Of a stretch of DNA of 64,000 bases, positions 60,163 through 64,000 are shown in pieces. How positions within the stretch are numbered: the stretch's first letter is position 1; every line of letters begins with the position of its first letter. The position numbers and the translations under genes are program-made. The notes under the pieces are model-generated. The model had not been told where the DNA came from. It searched no databases and saw only the letters and a list, made by a program, of their open reading frames with translations. Source of the stretch: Hyaloscypha bicolor E (taxonomy: Eukaryota > Ascomycota > Leotiomycetes > Helotiales > Hyaloscyphaceae); NCBI RefSeq assembly GCF_002865645.1, contig NW_020194672.1, positions 59,902 to 123,901 of the forward strand, in the 5' to 3' direction.

Positions 60163-61233
60163 AATCTCCTTCTAATGATAAAAGCACAAAAATCTCCAAA
60201 GATCATAATCATATCATAAAGAAATCTTCAGTGTCATATATCAATGCCTATGCCCATGCCCTATACTCATTCTCTATACCCTTGCCCTATATATCCTAAT
60301 GCCGATATATCACGTACACTGGACGCAGGCATAATCATTGAGCGATCATCCTCGATCTGGGCGGGTAAAAATCCGAATCGTCTAAATCCTTAATGTATAA
60401 TTATGGTATGTATGATATTAAGAATGAAGATTTATTATTATTGAAATGATTAATATATCATTTATCGTAAAGTGCTTATACATTATCATGGATATATAAA
60501 CTGATCGATTTGGCTAGTCTTTCTAATATAATATAATCTTCTCGATAAATGATCAATGTTAGTTTATATCCTTGATAATTCATTAGATCTCTTATACGAA
60601 TTCTTAATATTCTTGTAAACCTTTTTTTCGATTATATATTATATAATGGGATTTACTTTATAGATTTTTTTAAAAGATTAAAAATTTAATCATAAATAAA
60701 TTTATGGTGATATAAATAAGAATCTTATCAATATATTATTGAATAAAGATTAAAGAAAATTAAAATAAAGATTAAGAATAAATAATAAATTAATTTTAAT
60801 TTTATAAGAAAGAAAATCTATAGAAAAAGATCTGAATCTTTATTCGAAAAAATAATGTTATTGATTATGATGGGAAATAAGATCAGAAGTAATATTGATT
60901 TATTATTATATATTTAATTATTATATTGAAATAAAGGTTCATGATTTCAGATAAAGATTGATTTTAGATTGAATATGATAAAATCATATTAAAAAGAAAA
61001 GATAAAAGAAATGAAAAAAAGAAAAATATATATATCGGAGATAAAGATAATAAAGATATATTATCATATGATTATTAATATAGAATATCGTTATTAGCAT
61101 AAATTTATGATCTATATAATCTTTAATTATATTCTATGATTCTAATTATGATATATATAAGGATTTAAAATATTATCGGAAAAAAAGGATTGAATAATTC
61201 GATTATTAGACGGAATATTATAGAGAGTCTTGG

Positions 61234-61264
<31 letters not shown>

Positions 61265-61267
61265 CCT
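60163..61267. mobile_element. Poly(A)-ended insertion without RIP signature
   Basis: 60171-61233 is AT-rich but keeps abundant CA, TG, GATC and TGAT words, unlike the DNA on either side. It ends in 28 consecutive A (61234-61261). AATCTCCT precedes it (60163-60170) and recurs right after the poly(A) (61260-61267), as a target-site duplication would. No open frame of useful length exists on either strand. A 5'-truncated LINE, a SINE-like element or a retroposed transcript are all possible. The family is unknown. Confidence 0.6.
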
Positions 61268-61280
61268 CACACTTTTACTG

Positions 61281-61515
61281 TAAAAACTAGATATATCTTT
61301 AATTAAATATAATTATTATAAAATAATAATAAAAATAATAAATATACATTTTTATTAAATTTTCTAATTTTTCCTAATACTAAGTAAAGAAATAATAAAA
61401 GAATTTAGAAAAATTAAGAATAAATTAGTAATAAATATATCAGAAAAATTAGTAAAATTATATTTATTATTTTTATTATTATTTTTAATAATATTAATAA
61501 ATATATCTAGTTTAG
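61281..61515. repeat. Inverted repeat just after the poly(A) island
   Basis: 61281-61350 and 61453-61515 are imperfect inverted copies around AAACTAGATATAT and AATAATAATAAAAATAATAA. Low-complexity composition makes this only moderately convincing. Confidence 0.4.
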
Positions 61516-61899
61516 TAAAATTAAGAGAAAATACTATAAGTATTAAGCTAAAAAAATAAGAAAGAAAATATAAATAATAGAAATAAGACTAGAAAAGCTA
61601 TTACTTTATTATTACTAATACTAAAACCCAAATCTTAATTATATCTATTATTATTAACTAGTTTCTTTCTAATTATAGTTCTTAAACTAAAAGATATACT
61701 TAAATAGGAAGTTAGTTTTTTAAGAACCTTATTAGTAGAAGTTTTAGATATAAAAACTTTATAATTAATTATAAAGGAAATTATTAAAATTAATATAGCC
61801 AAGAATAAATATATATTAGTACTAGGTTTAAATCTACTATTTATAAGAACTTCTAAAATACTATAATTTCAGGGAAATAATATTTCTATATTCTTGAAA

Positions 61900-63560
61900 T
61901 AATATATAAATATATATAAGAACTATTATATTTCTAATAATACTAAAAGAAAAAGAATTATTAATTATATTTCTCTTATTTATAAGAATTAGATTAAGGC
62001 TATATTAGAATACTATATTAATAATTCAAGAAATTACTAGAAGACCAAGTTTTTTAAGGCCTTACTAAAGGAATTCCGAGAATATAACTAGAAAATACTT
62101 AAAATTAGTTATGACTTTCTTAATTAGATTATTATATAAGCCTAGAATAAAGGAATTTCTTCTAAGTCTTATATTAATATATTTAATAAAATATTAAAGA
62201 AGTTACTAAAGAAAAAAGAAATAAATAAAATTACTTAGTACTAAGAATTTATAAAAGAATTATCTATTTTAGTAAGAGATTATATTCTTAAGAATATAAA
62301 CTTTAAGCTTATAAATATTTTTATTTATAAATATAATAAAATATATAAGAAAGTAGTAATATTTTATTAGTATAAAAAAAAGAAATACTATTTTAATATT
62401 ACTAATAACCCAAATATATCTAGATTTAGATAAGAATATTTAGATATAGTAGTTTATAATATAATTCCTAAACTAGAAAATAATTATTTCTTACTAGTTT
62501 CTTCTATTATATTTCCTAAAACTATTATAAATATAAGTAAGAAAAGAATCTAGCCTATAACTAATTATATGAAATTTACTAAAAGTAATAAATTTAAGGA
62601 AAATAATATTAACTAGCTAGTAAAGAATTTAGAAAAACTATTTATTATTATTATAACTTAAGAGAACCTATAAAAATAACTTAATATAGCTACTATTATA
62701 ATTTAAGAAAATATTTATAGCTTGCTTATATAACCTAGTTAATTATAATAAATATAACTAATATAATAGTATTAATAATCTAGTAAGTATAATTCAGGTT
62801 TTTAGGAAAAATATACTAGAAGTTATAATAAAAAATATAAAGAATACTATAATAGCTATAGTAATTAAACTAAATTAAATAAAGAATCTAGATAATTATA
62901 TTCTAGAGAAAATTAGTTTTAAGTATAATTAAAAAATATTACTTAAATTAATATAGCCTATAATATAGACCTAGAACTAAAAAAATAAATTTACTATAAG
63001 TACTATAATAAAAATAATAATAATAATATTAATCTAAAATATATTTATATTTCTTAGTTCTATTACTTACTAATAAAAGAACTTATAAATTATAAATATA
63101 TTTACTAATTTAATAAAAGATAGTATAAAGGGCTATTTAAGCCTAAATAAGAAAGTATTTCCTTTTTTCTTATTAGTAAGTACTAGTAGTTTAATTAAAT
63201 TATTTCTTAAGTCTAAAGAAAAGAATTTAACTATAACTTAAATACTTAACTTAAAAATATCTAGAGATTAATAAGAGATACCTAGTTTACTAAGTAGAAA
63301 AAAGAAAAGAAAACTAGCTAACCGGGATTTATATATAAAAGCAAGTAAGTTATATCTAGGGAATCTAAATAGCTATTTTACCTTAAAGAAAATTATATTA
63401 GAATTACTAATACTTTAGGTTCTAGAATTAATAAATAGTATTAAGATTTAGCTATAAATAATATTTCTATTAATATTATAATAGGTTTCTTATTAAGAAA
63501 AAAGAAAAAAGAAATAAAAATAGCTAAAGAGGTTTTCTAAAAATAAACTAGAATAAAAGA
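61900..63560 (+). pseudogene. Gag-like relic of a retrotransposon running toward the window end
   Basis: A single plus-strand frame can be followed with TAA/TAG standing at likely Gln codons: FFKALLKEFREYN, YINIFNKILKKLLKKKEINK, KFTKSNKFKENNIN, then a segment YYKYYNKNNNN that would be a zinc-knuckle with Cys-to-Tyr changes, then YLKENYIRITNTLGSRINK, like the start of the protease region. The pattern fits a Ty1 or Ty3-type Gag followed by Pol. Pol would continue beyond 64000. Confidence 0.45.
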
Positions 63561-64000
63561 AAAGCTATCTTATATAAGAGGCCAGAAAAATACTACTTTA
63601 AAAATAATAAATAAGGAAATAGCCTAGCTAAGAATATAAATATTAATATTTCCAGAAATAAGTAAAATAAATTAGGAACCTAGTATATTCTTAATTATAA
63701 TAAATATAAGATTCCTGAAATTAATAATATTTTAATAAGGCTATTAAAGAAAGTAATTATTTTATTTCTAAAGATTTAGAAAGAAATAAGAATATTTATT
63801 AATACCTTAAAGATATTAGATCTAGTTATTATATTTTAGAACTAATAAATTAGAAATAATATTTCCTATTTTATTATCTTATAAATAAGAAATACTATTA
63901 TATTAAATATAATTAGATATACTAGAAAATCTATAAAACTAGTAGCTATGGCTTATATAATAAATAAAATATTTAAGGAATTAGAAATACTAGCTTAGGT

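Larger units (their letters stand above)
41430..64000. repeat. AT-rich, RIP-degraded transposon compartment
   Basis: From 41430 the sequence is dominated by TA-rich words with CpA and TpG nearly absent and almost no open frame longer than 60 codons, in contrast to the preceding 41 kb. Translations in the transposon frames show TAA/TAG where Gln codons are expected and Asn for Asp, the signature of C-to-T and G-to-A change. Individual elements are listed separately. 41430-43590, 51360-55450, 55780-59775 and 63560-64000 contain no part I can name. The exceptions to RIP composition are the palindrome near 42440, the stretch 45110-45840, and 60163-61261. Confidence 0.85.

Noticed and set aside
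61234..61261. Poly(A) run read as an assembly gap or telomere end
   Set aside because: It is followed by normal sequence with a repeat of the upstream 8-mer, and no telomeric TTAGGG units are present.

Overview
The window looks like nuclear DNA from a filamentous ascomycete (Pezizomycotina; Leotiomycetes is my guess, held weakly). The evidence is short introns (mostly 46-69 bp) with GT..AG ends, a fungal phytochrome hybrid histidine kinase, a NACHT-ankyrin NLR, a GPI-anchored Crh-type cell-wall enzyme, a Mug157/GH125 protein, and transposons carrying C-to-T and G-to-A damage typical of repeat-induced point mutation (RIP).

Layout. 1-41.4 kb is a gene-bearing, GC-balanced compartment: a partial SDR (1-460, minus); two adjoining TA-flanked MITE-like elements (1091-1764); a secreted cysteine-module protein (1965-3065, minus); a decayed alpha/beta hydrolase (3603-4581, minus); a long stretch with no supported gene (4.6-8.7 kb); a COG3602-type ACT protein (9463-9900); a PhyH-type dioxygenase (10443-11330); an atypical SDR/epimerase-like protein (11946-12932); a phytochrome (14639-18575, six exons); a GH125 protein (19546-21384, five exons); a BYS1-like secreted protein (21739-22387, minus); a frame-disrupted LPxELR-domain gene (22869-23901, minus); an esterase-like/NACHT/ankyrin NLR (24350-27911, minus, five exons) divergent from a two-TM protein (28342-29397); a TIR element (30231-30781); a BBE-type FAD oxidase (31345-33042); a Crh transglycosylase (33548-34719, minus); and an intracellular beta-mannosidase (37328-39988, minus).

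At about 41.43 kb the composition changes abruptly, one exon into a small secreted protein, to a very AT-rich, RIP-damaged compartment that runs to the window end. I could resolve in it a complete chromodomain Ty3/gypsy LTR retrotransposon on the minus strand (45110-51359; two 272-bp LTRs, 5-bp target duplication AAATT, reverse-transcriptase and chromodomain relics), a second gypsy-type integrase relic on the minus strand (about 55.5-55.8 kb), a pair of about 320-bp inverted repeats 16 kb apart (43.6 and 59.8-60.1 kb), a recurring 36-bp palindrome, a poly(A)-ended island of about 1.1 kb without the RIP signature (60171-61261), and a plus-strand gag-like relic running off the end.

Functional themes are cell wall and glycan turnover (GH125, GH2 mannosidase, Crh), light sensing (phytochrome), self/non-self recognition (NLR) and secreted proteins. 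No biosynthetic cluster is evident. I saw no tRNA, rRNA or CRISPR array.
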